A stretch of 64,000 bases of DNA from Theobroma cacao (Eukaryota; Streptophyta; Magnoliopsida; Malvales; Malvaceae). Positions 23,088 to 35,584 of this stretch are shown here, in pieces (the stretch's first letter is position 1; every line of letters starts with the position of its first letter). The stretch spans positions 21,198,661-21,262,660 of the forward strand of contig NC_030858.1 in the NCBI RefSeq assembly GCF_000208745.1, read 5' to 3'. Position numbers and translations under genes: made by a program. The notes under the pieces are model-generated. The model was not told where the DNA came from. It saw only the letters and a program-made list of their open reading frames with translations, and did not search any database.

Positions 23088-25743
23088 TGTCACGACCCGG
23101 TACTCCCCTCGAGCCCGTGACAACTGCCGCAGTGTCCTGATAGACACTCATTACCCGGAATGCCAACCTGAACCCCGCAAGGCTTTAATATCAGTTTCTC
23201 ATTTTCCTTATAAAACAAAATTTTTAGAACACTACGTAAATAATTTTTACAGTGTAAAAGCAAAATAAATTCCTACATACAGTAGTACAGATAACTAGAG
23301 TATGAAATTTAATTTATAGTGACATGTGGACCCCCAAATGACAAAAATGAACGGAGGCTAAACTTACAGTTTTTGAGGAAGTAAAGCCAACTGTAGTCTT
23401 CGACTATATCAGCTATCGACAGCCTATACTGAGCCTGAAATGGGTGGAAATGAGGGTGGTGAGATTATAAAATCCCAGTGAGTAAATAGACATCATCATA
23501 AACATCTAGAGTTGAGTACATGGAGACGATAAAGTAAATCATCGTAAACTAGGTCACATCATTAGAACATATTTCATTCAAAATACGTAACGAGGCTTAT
23601 GAATCTCATAAAAACTAGGCTTGTGCCATAAATCCATCCTCGGGGACACCTTGGTCGAGGCATCTTACCGAGATCGCTAAGGCTGTTAAAAATTCACATT
23701 TTGCATAAAACACATTTTTCGTTGGACATCACAGCCGTTCCTTGGCGTTGGCTAAGTTCACCATGAAGTGGTGGTTTGGCATAAAGTGAACTCAAATATC
23801 ACCTCAAGAGCTACCCTATGCGCTTCTACAAGAGAAGTGAGCACATATAAACGGGGTTACCGTGCCCCTTTCATAGGCTGGTCCACGGAACCCGCCTACT
23901 GTAGTAAGCTAATAATTATCCCACCAATCAGTAAAATCAATAACATGATATGGCAATTATTGTAATTCACAACCTTTCAAGGCAAACAAACAATCCGTGT
24001 TTCAATACAATTGCTAACCAGCCAATCATGCCTGATTTATCATAAGCCAATCAATTTAAACAATCAAATTGCAACAAATAGTAGTCTCCGTGTACTCTAT
24101 TTTTCAAAATCATTATTAATTTCAAAACAATTTATAAATTAATTTCATTGAAACACATTTATTCATAAAACATAAAAATTTACCTTTTTAAATCCATTTT
24201 TCCCTAGAATACATGAAATCATCTAAAAGCCACCCTAGATAATTAAAATGACAGTAAGTTTACTCACAATGTCTAGAATGCGGATTTTTGAAGTACTCTG
24301 ACTACTGGTCCTCAGATGCAATTTCCTTGCCTTTATCGGATGACTGACCACCTTGACATAGTACAAAATCGAGAAACTTACTACATTCATACTAAATTGA
24401 AATTAAACTAATATAGACTACTAATACATGATATGGAATGCAAAATGCACGGGTAACCATCTAAACCCGATATTGGCCTAATTTGTCTTATCACCCGATT
24501 TATTGGCCAACGATTCCAATTTAGCTCCGAATCGCTCCATTTCTTTTCCAATACCTTAATTCACCAAATATAAGTCAAATAACCTAAAATTTAGCAAAAC
24601 CATCTTCACTTTTCTTCTTAGAATTTTCGATCAATAATGGTGCATTAACACCGTGATTTTTTCTACTACTTTTCCACACCATAATTCATCGTTTTCTAAC
24701 CAATTCTCTTAAAATAAAAAAAATCAAATTCATCCTCACTCAATACAAGGTAAGTTCGGCCATTGATGGGTGATGGGGAAAATGAATTCTTTTCTTATTG
24801 TTTTACTTCTAGACATGGTAAACTAACTAAAAACACTAACATAACTTGAAATCAAATCAATCCAACATCATTCTCTCTCTATACCCATTCGGCTAGCCAT
24901 GAATTCACCATGAAAATATGAAATTTAACCATGGAAAATAAGGAGAAATGCTTAAGGAAAATAGATTTCAAGTTTAAATTAAGAAATCCTACCTTTTTCA
25001 CTTGTTTTCCTTGATTTTCCACACTTTTTCTCTTGAAATTCTCCACCTAGGGTTTGTTCTTTCTTTGTTTCCCTCTTTTCCTTGCTTGGCCGAATATTTG
25101 GAGAGAAGTGAGAGGTTTATTGCTGATTTTTTTAAGGAAATAGTAAATATTTTAAGCTTGACAAGTGTCATTTTATTATTGGTCCATTTTTAAAACTTTA
25201 AAAATTTAAACTTTTTATCTCCACCACATATATTTTCTCACTTATCCATAACATAAAAAGTCAATGGATGAATTCTATGAGCATGACAAGTGTTGGGTGT
25301 GTAAAATTACCATTTTGCCCCTAGGGTAGCAAAATGACTATTTTGCCCCTATCCTCAAAAAAACACCGAAATTAAAATTCTTCACTTCTCAAACTCAAAT
25401 TATACTCCAAATGATCAATCTTAGTCAAAAATTTCATCTAACTCTCACATCTTAACCTCGGGTGGCGAAATGATCATTTTGCCCCTAAATCATGAAAATT
25501 CCAATTTGACTCCAAATCGGTCCTCGAACTCCGAATCACCATTTTAAGTTATTTTGGTAATTTAAAATATTAAATTTCACCTTAAAATCTTCATTTGATC
25601 TAGTTCAAGGCTTAATTCAACTTAGTTGTACTATTAAGTACACTATCGACTTTTTTACGATTTTTCAGGGCTTTCCTAGTATGCAAGCATATTGTTAATC
25701 ACATGAATGACATGGCAAGTATTTTATAGAGTCAGGCTTGACA
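23088..25743 (-). mobile_element. Solo LTR of the LARD family, reversed, inside LARD1
   Basis: TGTCACGACCCGG...GGCTTGACA. It is the reverse complement of a LARD-type LTR along its length: CCACCCTCATTTCC block, GCCAAGGAACGGC block, dyads and TGACA/TGTCA ends. A 5-bp duplication with no interior indicates LTR-LTR recombination after insertion. Confidence 0.85.
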
Positions 25744-25748
25744 TTACT

Positions 25749-27920
25749 ATATAATATGGAAAGAGTATTCTAAAGTGAGATTTATTGATTGTTGACAAGT
25801 GTTATAGGATGAGATGAATTTAAAAATATCGACTTTACCTATTATATGTGATAAGCACAAGAGGATATAAATAGTTATGGAAATTATGACGTAAGCTTGG
25901 AGAGAAACTAAACGGTTGAGAATGATTAGTGTAGTAACCTTAATATAGATGAATAACATTGATTAAGTAAACTCCAACAGCCATCACGTCGCAGTGCTAA
26001 GAACACTTCATGTTTAAGACGCATGAATAAAATGAGACAGATGTGAAGTTGAACTTATGAGTTGACCTAAAGTCATTGAACTTGATTCTAAGTTTTGTTA
26101 ACTGGAGTTTTAAGGTTTTGAAAGGTATCGATATGAATGAGTTAAAGCTGAAATGGTTAAAGGCGTTCCCTTCGGGTGGGAGCAAAAGGTCTGGGGTTCG
26201 AAACTTGGCGAGAAAGTCCTACAGGGCCTGTTGTGCCGCCCTTAGGTGCGGGGTTTCAAGTAAGTCAAGTGATGGGGATCCAGACATAACAATACCTTGG
26301 AGTGGGCCCTGAAAGGGATGCCACATAAATGGCTAAGTTACGGGTTAAGTGATCACATGTTGTGAGACATAAGTTTAAGATAGATATCCCCAAGGAAATA
26401 CTCAAGAGAAGTTCTACCATGGATCTCGTGAAAGCAAGCACTAAATTATGTGGTTATAAAAAGGAAGCTGTAAGTTGAGAGTGATATTAGTATTAATATT
26501 GAAAAAATACTTGAAGAGAATCTAGTTTCAAGTCTTGTAATTTCAAGTACAATTTGTAAATTGGTTAAGGAAAAATGATGTTATATTCATATGAAAGAGT
26601 GGAACAAAGGATGATAAAAGTTGACCTTGGTAATGAAGTCAGATAATGAAAATTTTCCTAATATATTATGGAAATTGGAATTCGAAAATGCTTGAGGCAT
26701 ACATGATTCAAATGAGTATGAGTTTTAAGTGACAAATCAATATCGGAATGCAAGAAGGATACAAGGTAATGTAGAGCCATGAAGGATAATCGAGGAAAAA
26801 GGATGACTCTTAGGAATTATGGTATTGCATAAGATGCAATGATCAAGTTAAGATAAATCTTTGAGGCATAAATGGGATTATAAAGCATACACACATAATA
26901 GATTATAATTCAATGGAGATGACATTGTGACGCAATGATATATAATATAAGGAAACTTAAGCATATAATTGGAAATGATAAGAAGAGAGTATAAGTATGT
27001 AAATGATGTGGAACTATGCACAAGCATGATGAGAATTTGTATGAATTATGAAGATTATTCTATTGAATTTTGGTAATGGGTGGGAATGAACAAAAAGAAA
27101 TTAGTCTGAAGGCATTTGAAAACAGAGACCCGTATACTTAATGAGGAATATGGACATTTGAATGTGCATGTGCATATGTATGTGTGGAGTTAGTGATGTA
27201 CTCAACTAAAATGAAGAATGGTTTTAGTGGTTCGAGATTTGAACTCAATATATTTGATGAGTTGTATAAATAATGTAACAATCAAGAATCTTATCAGAAG
27301 TCGATTTATGGTGACCTAAGGAATTTTGGGGAAATAGTTAAGGGAATGTAATTTATAGTGTGATTAAGCCATATGAGATGGATTAATAGGATTAAAAAGA
27401 TTGAAATTTCCTAAATGCAAGGTAAACATGAAGTATATGGAAATAATTGAAGCATCTTCCCTAACGCTAAGGATATATACAAAAATGAGTATGGCACGTT
27501 AATGATGTCGTAAACTACACAATAATGTATGAGGATAGGATGAATGAATGAAAGTCAAGAAATTTGATATGGAATGAAGTAATAAGATAGTGATTGGTAT
27601 ACCTAAATAAGTATAAAATGCGATCGAAATTGGTATGATTGAGATGGAGTTATGGTTCAAGTTTAATGATAGTAATAGAAGCATGCTTGGTTTCTCAATA
27701 TAAAAGATCATAATTGTGAAGGTTACTGTTGATCTGAGTTTAAAGGATAATAATAGACATAAGTGAAGTACTCGAGTTAAATTGGAGGTAAATGAGGTGA
27801 ACAAATTGAAATTCCCTATAAAGGGGAGGACATAAGAAGTCGAGCATTGCATGAGAAAACAATACCCTCACTTTTTCTCTGAGTTTAGTAAATGAAATTT
27901 TAAGGTCAAAATTTTATTTT
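25749..27920 (+). other. LARD1 interior, right part, no gene apart from a SINE
   Basis: Long AT-rich non-coding stretch with no readable gag or pol on either strand, and a SINE-like insert near 26144-26320. Confidence 0.65.
26144..26320 (+). mobile_element. tRNA-derived SINE
   Basis: An A-box-like TGGTTAAAGGCG (26154-26165) and a B-box GGTTCGAAAC (26195-26204) lie 41 bp apart, as in a pol III promoter. The body is GC-rich (CTACAGGGCCTGTTGTGCCG) and unlike the AT-rich surroundings. Exact ends and duplication are unclear, and I see no clean tail. A tRNA gene is unlikely because no cloverleaf follows the B-box. Confidence 0.6.
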
Positions 27921-27931
27921 AAAGGGGATAG
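27921..27931 (+). other. LARD1 polypurine tract
   Basis: AAAGGGGATAG directly before the 3' LTR. Confidence 0.75.
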
Positions 27932-30908
27932 TGCTATCAAGCCCAGCTCTACAATATGTTTATTATGTCATTCCTACATAAGAATGCATGTTTGCTTACT
28001 TGGGTACCTTGAAAATCGTTAAAGGACGACAATGTACCAAATGGTACAACTAAGTTGATTTAAGCCTCGAACTAGTCCAAATAAAGATTTTAAGATGAAA
28101 TTGAGAATTTTAAAATCCCAAAATGACTTAAAATGTTGATTCGGAGTTCGAGGACCGATTTGGAGTCAAATTGGAATTTTAATGACCTAGGGGCAAAATG
28201 GTCATTTTGCCACGCGAGGTTAAAATTGGAATGTTGGAAGAAGTTTTTGATCAAGATTGACTATTTAGAACATAATTTCAGTTTGAGAAGTGAAAAATTT
28301 TAATTTCGACATTTTTTCTAGCATAAGGGTAAAATAGTCATTTTGCCACACCAAGGGCAAAATTGTAATTTTACACCACCCAACACTTGTCCAGCACATG
28401 GATTTTACCCAATATTATCATGGATAATTGAGAAAATTTAAGTGGTGGAGAGAGATTGCTTAATGGGTAAGTATGACACATGGACCAATGGAATAGTGAC
28501 ATGTGTTAAATTTTCATCCATTTATTAGTTTCCTTATAAATCAGCACAAAATCAGCCCATTTCTCATTCTTATGGCCGGCCATAGCAAGAGCAAAGGAAG
28601 AAAAGAAGAACAAAAACCCTAGAGTGAAAATTCAAGAGAAAATTGGTGGATTTCAAGTAATCAAGCCATCAAAGGTGAAATTTCTTAACTCTAGCTTGTG
28701 ATCTATCTTTCCCATGCATTATTTTGCATTTTTCATGGTTGAATCACAAGATATCATGAAGGATAGTGTGCTGATCAAACCTTAGGAGAGAGAATTTGAT
28801 GATTTAAGATATATGGATATTTTTAGTTGTTTACGGTGTTAAGTGTAAGAATTAATTCACATATTCCTCATGAGTTCATCATTGGCCAAATCTTCCTTGT
28901 AGAGTGTTGATGGTGGATTTGATTTTATTTCAAGTGAATTGGTTAGGAAATGATGAATTATGGTGAGAAAATCAAGTAGGAAAAATCATAGTGTTGATGC
29001 ACTCACCATGGCCGAATTTTCCAAGAGAAAATGTGAGGATGATTTTGCCATATTTTAAGTTATTTAACTTGTGTTTGATGGTTTGAAGAATTGGAAGAAA
29101 AATGGAATTATTGGAGTTGAATTGGACATATTGGCCAATTAATCGAGTGATAGATCGAATAAGGCCAATACCGTTTTATTTAGGTAGACAATTGAATTTG
29201 TGTAGAACACCATGTTTAGACGATAATCCGAACAATTTACATCCCATTTCATGCATTAGTATAAAGCCTGAATTGGTTTTATAACCATTTAGCACAAATG
29301 TAGTAAATGGCTTATTGTGCATTATGTCTAGGTGGTAAGCATTCTGGCAAAAGTAAAGAGATAGTACCCGAGGATCGAGAATCAGACTACTCGAAACTCG
29401 ATTTCCATTACTGTGAGTAACCTTATCATCATCTTGATTATCTAAAGTGAATTTTAATTCGTTTTTGTGATTTTATGGAAAATGAGTTTAAATGGTAAAT
29501 CTTTATGTTTTATAAGCAAAATGTGATTAAATGAAATAATTTTGTAAAATTGTCTTGAAATTGAAAGATGGTTTTGAAAATGGAGTAATTGGAAACTAAT
29601 CGTTGTGTTATAAATCATGGTTTGAATTGAATGGCTTATGATAATATTGGCATGAATGGTTGGATTTGGTAAATGTGCTGAAAAAGTATGAACTGTTGAT
29701 TTGCCTTGAGAGGCTGTTAAATGAAATAATTGCAATGCCATGCTGGTGAATTTTATTGAATTGGTTGGTTATAATTGGTCGCTGCAGTGGACGGGTTCCG
29801 TGGACCAGCCTATTAGAGAGGCACGGTAACCCTATTATATTCTTACGTCAGTATGAGAGGTGCGGATGGATAACTCCTTAGGTTAACACTTTAGAGTTCA
29901 CTTCACGCTAAACCACCATGTGAGGGTGAACTCAGCCAACGCCAAGGAACGGCTATGTGTTCAAAGTAAAAAACATGATTTATGCGTACCTGACTTTTTA
30001 ATAGCCTTGGCAAACTCAGTTGGGATAGCCCTCGATGAAGGTATCTCTGATAATTGAGTATGAAAATGATTTTGGCACAAGCAAAACTTTTCAGGAAATA
30101 ATAAGCCTCGTTGTTTATTTTGGTGAAATGAATCTATTTTACCTTATTAAAATGAGTTCGAAATGATGTGAATCATTTTTATGCTAATCTATTTTATCAG
30201 TCTCCATTTACTCAGCTTTAGATATTTTAGATAGTATTTGTTTACTCACTGGGATTATATAATCTCACCACCCTCATTTCCACCCATTTCAGGCTCAGGA
30301 TAGTCAGTAGATAGCTCACTTAGTTGAGGGCTACAGTTGGACTTGCATCCTCAAAAACTGTAGGTTTACCGTTTTTGATACTTTTGGTCGTTCGTGGGCT
30401 CACGTGTCACTATAAATTAAATCTTATGCTTTGGTTATCTGTATTATAGTATGTATGAATTTATTTAGCTTTTATGCTACAAAAATTATTTATCGGTAAC
30501 TCTATAAATATTATTTTATAAAAAAATAGAATATTTTATTGAATATTTTTATTATATTCAAATAGTTATAGTTTCACTTTAAATGAATGTTTTAGATATC
30601 TAAACTTATTTTTTGTTATGAAATATTTGTTTTCCACTTGCATACTACATTTTTAGCTGGTTTCGAGATTTTTGAGGAAAAATGACCAAAATGCCCTTGT
30701 GAGAAAAAAAATTATTATTCTATTGTTTAGATTTGGAAATAGTTTATAATCTCTCAAAACATGATATTAAATAACTGTTGCTCACACAGGAGGTGAGAAA
30801 ACTGATATTAAAGCCTTGCGAGGTTTCGATTGACATTATGGGTAATGAATGTTTATCGGAACATCGCAACAGTTGTCACGGGCTCGATGAGAGTACAGGG
30901 TCGTGACA
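27932..30908 (+). repeat. LARD1 3' LTR
   Basis: TGCTATCAAGCCC...GTCGTGACA. Collinear with the 5' LTR with scattered substitutions and small deletions, for example at about 28800. Its 5' TGTCA has decayed to TGCTA. Confidence 0.9.
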
Positions 30909-32190
30909 AGTTTGGTCTAATGCCCGATGTGTTCATACAACCATACGAGGTTGTTGCGGATGGAATTCATGACAAATATTGGAACGGGCAGTAGAGCATT
31001 AAGCCTCAAAAGTTGCTTAATACTTTTCACGGAGGCAACCTTCAGCGACCAGGCGACACAACCAAGATGGCACTTGTCTTGATCGCGAATAACATTTTAT
31101 TTGGTCAAGACTATCGTAGACGGGTGACGCCTTGGCTATTGTTATTGGTGGAGGATATCGACGCTTGGAATGCCTTCCCATGAGGTCACTATGTTTGGAG
31201 GCGGACCGAGGACTACCTTTTGAAGGGGTTTGAAGTGCCTGACTCAAACTTGTAGAAGGCTACTTGTTTACGGTACAACATTTACGTATTCTCGTGGGTG
31301 ATACAAGTACTGTCACTAAACATTTATCCGTTTCATTTTGACATAAAAATTGATGGTTGCACTCGTTTATCATATATGGTATGATAATGTTACATTTGAC
31401 TTGCAGTTCTGGGCAATGGAGGTAATTCCAACCTTCCAAAAAATAGTTGCCTCCTCTGCTCCGAAGGATGTCTACCCACGTATATGCAGATGGCAATGCA
31501 ATCAGAAGCCGAAAGACTTTTACAAAATAGTTGAGAAGTTGAAGTCATCTGAACAAGTGAGTGAACAGCTACTAATTTCTACTGTGCATTTGTATAATAC
31601 TTTTATTTGGTCTAATTTAATCACAATCCCTATTTTGCAGTTGTGGGTAGTCGAGACCTTAGAGCCCACCCTAGATGAGGCCGACCAGGAGTATTATGTG
31701 GACATTGATGCCCTGTTATCTGAAGGCTAGCAGTACGTGCCAATAGGGCACTTGGAGGATCGACCAGACTGGGGCTTAAGTGCTCGGGAAAAGAGGAGAA
31801 AATTAAAAGAGAATAGAGCCACTGGTGGCATCAAGCGGAGGCGCACCATCACTACTTCAATGGATGAGCTGTCGACCCCTGAGTTGATGGAGGAGGGGGA
31901 CGAGCCTGGCAATGGCAATGAACAGCTGGTAAGGACGGTTGTAACAGTTTGTATTCAACAATTTCATATGTGATTATCGATTAATATATATGTGTTTGCA
32001 ATTGGACCATGCGACGACAGCTCCTCAACCATCGACAGGTCCTCCTCAGATATAGACTACTAACGAGCCTTCAGTAAGATCGGTTGTAACGTTTTGTGTT
32101 CAACATTTTTGCATATGTTTATCAAGTAACACAGTAATTTTTGTGATTGCAGTTAAGGGAGGCGACGGCAGCTCCTCAACCACTGCATTT
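30909..32190 (+). pseudogene. MULE1 DUF1985-gene: rest of exon 2 and following exons
   Basis: After the duplicated AGTTT the DUF1985 domain resumes (GLMPDVFIQPYEVVADGIHD, then KMALVLIANNILFGQDYRRR, then LVEDIDAWNAFPWGHYVW) with stops at about 30993 and 31252. By comparison with MULE2, exon 2 ends near 31293. Further exons lie at about 31407-31530 and 31641-31938 (DEADQEYYVDIDALLSEG, then a basic KRRRTITTS tract). Two mini-exons follow at 32002-32073 (72 bp; its acceptor AG has become AA) and from 32153, cut at about 32190 by the deletion. No protease region remains, so the gene is dead. Confidence 0.75.
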
Positions 32191-33203
32191 GTGACTCACC
32201 ACCCTTGTAAATGCCATCCACCCACTGACCACTGTGTCTTATCACAAGTCGCACAATTGAAACCCCACTGAAATTTTGAAAAAAAAAATTTGTCAATCAT
32301 TTTACACAATACATTCCATGATCAAAAATTTGTCAATCATGTTGTTACATGCCATGCATATAACATAAAATGTTGTAACACGCCATGCATATCAAGTAAA
32401 ATGTCGTGACACACCATACAATGGTGTCATGACACACCATGCATTAGTGTCATGACGCGCCATGCATCGGTGTCGTGACATGCCATGCATCGGTGTCATG
32501 ACACGCCATGCATCAGTGTCATATAAAAAATCATTTTTATTTATATTTTTTCATATGTGGTAACACGCCATGCATAAAACGTAAAATGCTGTAACACGCC
32601 ATGCATATAATGTAAAATATTATAACACGCCATGCATATAACGTAAAATGTTGTAACACGCCATGCATATAACGTAAAATGTGGTAACACGCCATGCATA
32701 TAACATAAAATGTTGTAACACACCATGCATATAGCGTAAAATGTGATAACACGCCATGCATATAACATACAATGTTGTAACACGCCATGCATATAGCGTA
32801 AAATGTGGTAACACGCCATGCATATAACATAAAATGTCGTAACACTCCATGCATATAACATAAAATGTAATAACACGCCATGCATATAACGAAAAATGTG
32901 GTAACATGCCATGCATATAACATAAAATGTGGTAACACGCCATGCATATAACGTTAATATTGTAACACGCCATGCATATAACCAATGTCGTGACACGCTA
33001 AAATAACGCTAACACATGTTATAGATGCATGGCGTGTAACAACTCTGGGCAATGTTTCTAATCCATCTTCTAATTTACACCAAATGTTTCAGAAATTTAA
33101 GTGTGTTGCAGTAATAAACCCAATAACAAGTACCTTGATGTCATCTCTACTATAGGGTTTGTTAATCTACGATAATATGGCCAGCTGCTAAGAGATAGAC
33201 CAC
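32188..33203 (-). pseudogene. MULE1 mudrA remnant (exon 1, intron, start of exon 2)
   Basis: Exon 1 (33134-33203) encodes VVYLLAAGHIIVD and then a stop. Its start codon is GTG where MULE2 has ATG. The intron holds the 31-bp array. Exon 2 (32188-32267) encodes GVSIVRLVIRHSGQWVDGIY and KGGESQMQW, without the TGA that MULE2 has at that point. The gene is cut off at the deletion junction near 32190, so only about 50 of the several hundred transposase residues remain. Confidence 0.7.
32385..33010. repeat. 31-bp minisatellite in MULE1 mudrA intron 1
   Basis: About fourteen units of AACACGCCATGCATATAAC + RTAAAATGTNGT (31 bp) lie from about 32560 to 32990. They are preceded by ATGCATCGGTGTCATGACACGCC units of about 23 bp. 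Each unit carries the RY-type word CATGCA. Because 31 is not a multiple of three, all three minus frames are open with the same peptide, which is not a gene. Confidence 0.9.
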
Positions 33204-33419
33204 AGCCGATGACAATGGTGCTCAACAGAGAGTTGACAGAGCTCATACAGTTCAGAGATCTGAGAAAGCTGACAATGATGGTGCTTAACAGAGACTTGCC
33301 AGAGTTGAGACAGTTCAGAAAGTTGAGAGAGAAAGATGATCGAGGTCAAATAGCTGAGCATTTATTTTTATTTTTTTTATTTTCTCTTTAACAGGAAGGA
33401 GATAGCTCAAACATCTGAG

Positions 33420-33553
33420 CATTTATTTGAAACGATGTTTTTAAGGGCATTTTGGTCTACTCATGCTTCTTTTTTGCTAGAAACAGATAACTTTATATAG
33501 GTAGTTATTTATGAAATCACCTTATCACGAGGTCCTTTTCTCACAATTTGCTC
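33420..33553. repeat. MULE1 right terminal inverted repeat
   Basis: The reverse complement matches MULE2's left end (47542-47670) closely, starting GAGCAAATTGTGAGAAAA against GAGGAAATTGTGAGAAAA. Confidence 0.8.
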
Positions 33554-33582
33554 TAAATGGTATTTAATGTAAATAAGAAACA
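33554..33582 (-). repeat. Right remainder of Gypsy LTR1, with the MULE1 duplication
   Basis: 33554-33562 is the second TAAATGGTA. LTR1 ends AAACA at 33582, and a polypurine tract follows on the minus strand (TGGGAGGT, 33583-33590). The parallel end of LTR2 is at 40547. Confidence 0.65.
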
Positions 33583-33590
33583 ACCTCCCA

Positions 33591-34020
33591 TTTAGATTCA
33601 ATAAGAATACAAAATATAAAAATAAAAATCCATTCGAATCAAAAACTAAATTTTGGTTTCAAGAACAAAATCGAAAAAGTTTGACTAAATTTAAATTTGC
33701 AACTCCCATATACCATAGCAAATGTATTCCAAAAATTATGAAAAAAATCATTTTTAACCATCTAAAATTCAAGGGAATCATTACTGTCATTTTTTATTTC
33801 TAAAAGATCATTATATAAAAATGACATATTTTGATCCTTTTCAAACTTAGAAAATTTTCTACTTCAAAAGTGACAAACCAACAAAAGTGTCAATGAATTC
33901 TTTTGAAGGTTAGAACTAAGTTTGATGTTCAAAATATGTAATCTATATGCTCACCTAAGGATTCCATTATTTATCCTCTTATTCAAGGTCGGATTTCAAA
34001 CAAGACCTCTTCCATCATTA
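33591..34020 (-). other. Gypsy complex: non-coding interior downstream of gag 1
   Basis: AT-rich, collinear with 40555-42380 once the 40665-42098 insert is removed. No pol sequence: in element orientation, gag leads almost directly to the polypurine tract and LTR. Confidence 0.65.
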
Positions 34021-34029
34021 CTCGGTTAT

Positions 34030-35377
34030 GCCAGTTTGCCTCATGATGATGTGGCTACACTTTTGCCTTTGTCACCTTTAACACTCTTCCCAATCAATGT
34101 CATTTTAGGTGAAGTATTTGAAACTTGTCTCCCATATCCATGATTAAGCTCCACTAATTGCCTCTGCATTAGGCAATCTCTCATCAAATTCCCAAATTGG
34201 CCACATCCAAAACACAACCTAGCAACTGTATGGCACAGCCCACCATGTGCCTTTCCACAGTAATTACACAAAACATCCCACTATTTAAGGCCCAAGTTAA
34301 ACACTCTGTTAGACTAATCTCACCTAGAAGGTGAGCTAAACGAATCACTATTCCTTGGTGGCTTGAGCGTAGGAGTGGTTCCCTTATGACTATGATGACG
34401 TATCAATGTTGGACTCCTAGTCACACTAAAATCTCTACGGCTCTATTAGCCTTATGTCCAAGCTTTTTGACCCCTTCCTTTTTCCAATCTAGACTCTATT
34501 CTCCTAGTCTCAATCATTCTAGTAACATCCACCACTGCCGCATAGGAGACAAACCTTTGAGTGGTAAAAACTTTAAACAGTAGCTCAATTAATCCCCTAA
34601 GAAACCTTTTAATCCTTTTTTGCTAAGTTAAGACAAAGTCAGGAGCATAATGAGACAACTAGGTGAACTAGACATCATACTCCATCACCGTTATGTCTGA
34701 GGTCTGTATCAATGTCTCAAACTCCTTTGCCTTTGCATTCCAAACGTTTTCAAGCAAAAAGCAATTCAAATAAGCTTGGACAAACTCTTCCCATGTCATT
34801 GGAGTTAACCTAATCGTTTACCTTTCTTGATTGACATGCACCATATTTTGGCCACATCCTTCAATCGGAATCCCACTAATTCAACTAACCATTGTGTGGA
34901 GCATCCTAAAGCTAAACAAATACATTCCATATCCTCTAAGAATCTTTACAGATCTTCATCTGCATCTGAACTAGCAAATGACGAGGGATTTAACTTCATG
35001 AAATCTGCCAAAGTAACATAAATAGCCCTCTCTGATGTTCACACCAAGGTACATAGTCTGGATCTTGCGAAATAGAACCAAGCCATTCCTCAGACTGTGC
35101 CTCATTTCTATTGTCGAACTTAACAAACTCGTGAACCAAAATTTGTAGCTTTACTGCCACATCCTCTAAGTGACACCACCTTATGTAGGTAGTCATCTGC
35201 ACTTCCCACATTCTCATCACTAGTGTACATGTAACTGGGTTTCACATTTTGAGCATGTCATGCTACTTTACTTCTACCATGACTCCTTGACATGGACATT
35301 CATGGTGGTTCCATAAGCTCATCCAAGGCATCTTGCTCTCTCATGGCCCTTGAGGCAGTTTTTGTCTTAGGCGGCAT
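34030..35377 (-). pseudogene. Gypsy gag 1 (gag-only element)
   Basis: Starts at the ATG ending at 35377 (MPPKTKTASRAMREQD), about 190 bp inside the primer binding site. Gypsy gag features follow in changing frames: a gag segment with FLEDMECICLALGC (near 34920) and, at 34271-34190, a double zinc motif (CNYCGKAHGGLC, then CFGCGQFGNLMRDC, where the His is replaced by Asn). Many stops and shifts. No protease, RT, RNase H or integrase follows. Gag would form particles, but this copy cannot make protein. Confidence 0.7.
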
Positions 35378-35565
35378 CTTGTAACAAAAAGAAACAATAC
35401 CATGCTCAAAATTTCAAAATTCATGGGCAAGCTTACTAACACTTGAGAATTCATCCAACCTCTGGCTCATAATCTGTGCTATAGTCACAAACTATGAACA
35501 AGACTCTACACTAGTCTGAACATTCCGTTGATAGACATAGGAGAACCTAGGACACTCTAAACTTA

Positions 35566-35580
35566 GGTGCTTTGATACCA
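35566..35580 (-). other. Primer binding site of Gypsy element 1
   Basis: The minus strand reads TGGTATCAAAGCACC, one base off the usual TGGTATCAGAGC, 4 bp from LTR2. Confidence 0.75.
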
Positions 35581-35584
35581 ACTT

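Larger units (their letters stand above)
18174..30908 (+). mobile_element. LARD1: coding-less Gypsy-type LTR element (12.7 kb)
   Basis: Two LTRs of about 3 kb (TGTCA...TGACA), a TGGTATCAGAGC primer binding site and an AAAGGGGATAG polypurine tract enclose 6.6 kb of internal sequence. Of that, 2.66 kb is an inserted solo LTR. No gag, protease, RT or integrase can be read on either strand. Long LTRs, about 4 kb of own non-coding interior and 5-bp duplications match the definition of a large retrotransposon derivative (LARD). It must have relied on enzymes from another Gypsy element. It interrupts DUF1985 exon 2 of MULE1. Confidence 0.85.
6658..33553. mobile_element. MULE1: Mutator-like element with a DUF1985/Ulp1-type gene, internally deleted, carrying nested insertions
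   Basis: Flanked by a 9-bp duplication. The ends are weak inverted repeats (GGGGAAATTTGT and, reverse-complemented, GAGCAAATTGTG), with shared inner blocks such as ACAAAATGCCC. From left to right it holds tandem repeats, exon 1 of the DUF1985 gene (+), the SIRE Copia, DUF1985 exon 2 split by LARD1, further exons to the second 72-bp mini-exon, and then directly the antisense first exons of mudrA, the 31-bp array and the right end. The Ulp1 catalytic exons and most of mudrA present in MULE2 are missing, so it is a non-autonomous deletion derivative. Without the nested elements it is about 5 kb. Confidence 0.85.

Noticed and set aside
26154..26204. Possible tRNA gene from the A- and B-box words
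   Set aside because: No acceptor-stem pairing or anticodon arm can be drawn around them. A tRNA-derived SINE explains them better.
32537..32996. Three overlapping minus-strand open frames of 120-150 codons with a repeated YAWRVTTFYVICMACY-like peptide
   Set aside because: The 31-bp repeat lacks stops in all frames and 31 is not divisible by three, so each frame shows the same 31-residue period. This is a repeat by-product in an intron.
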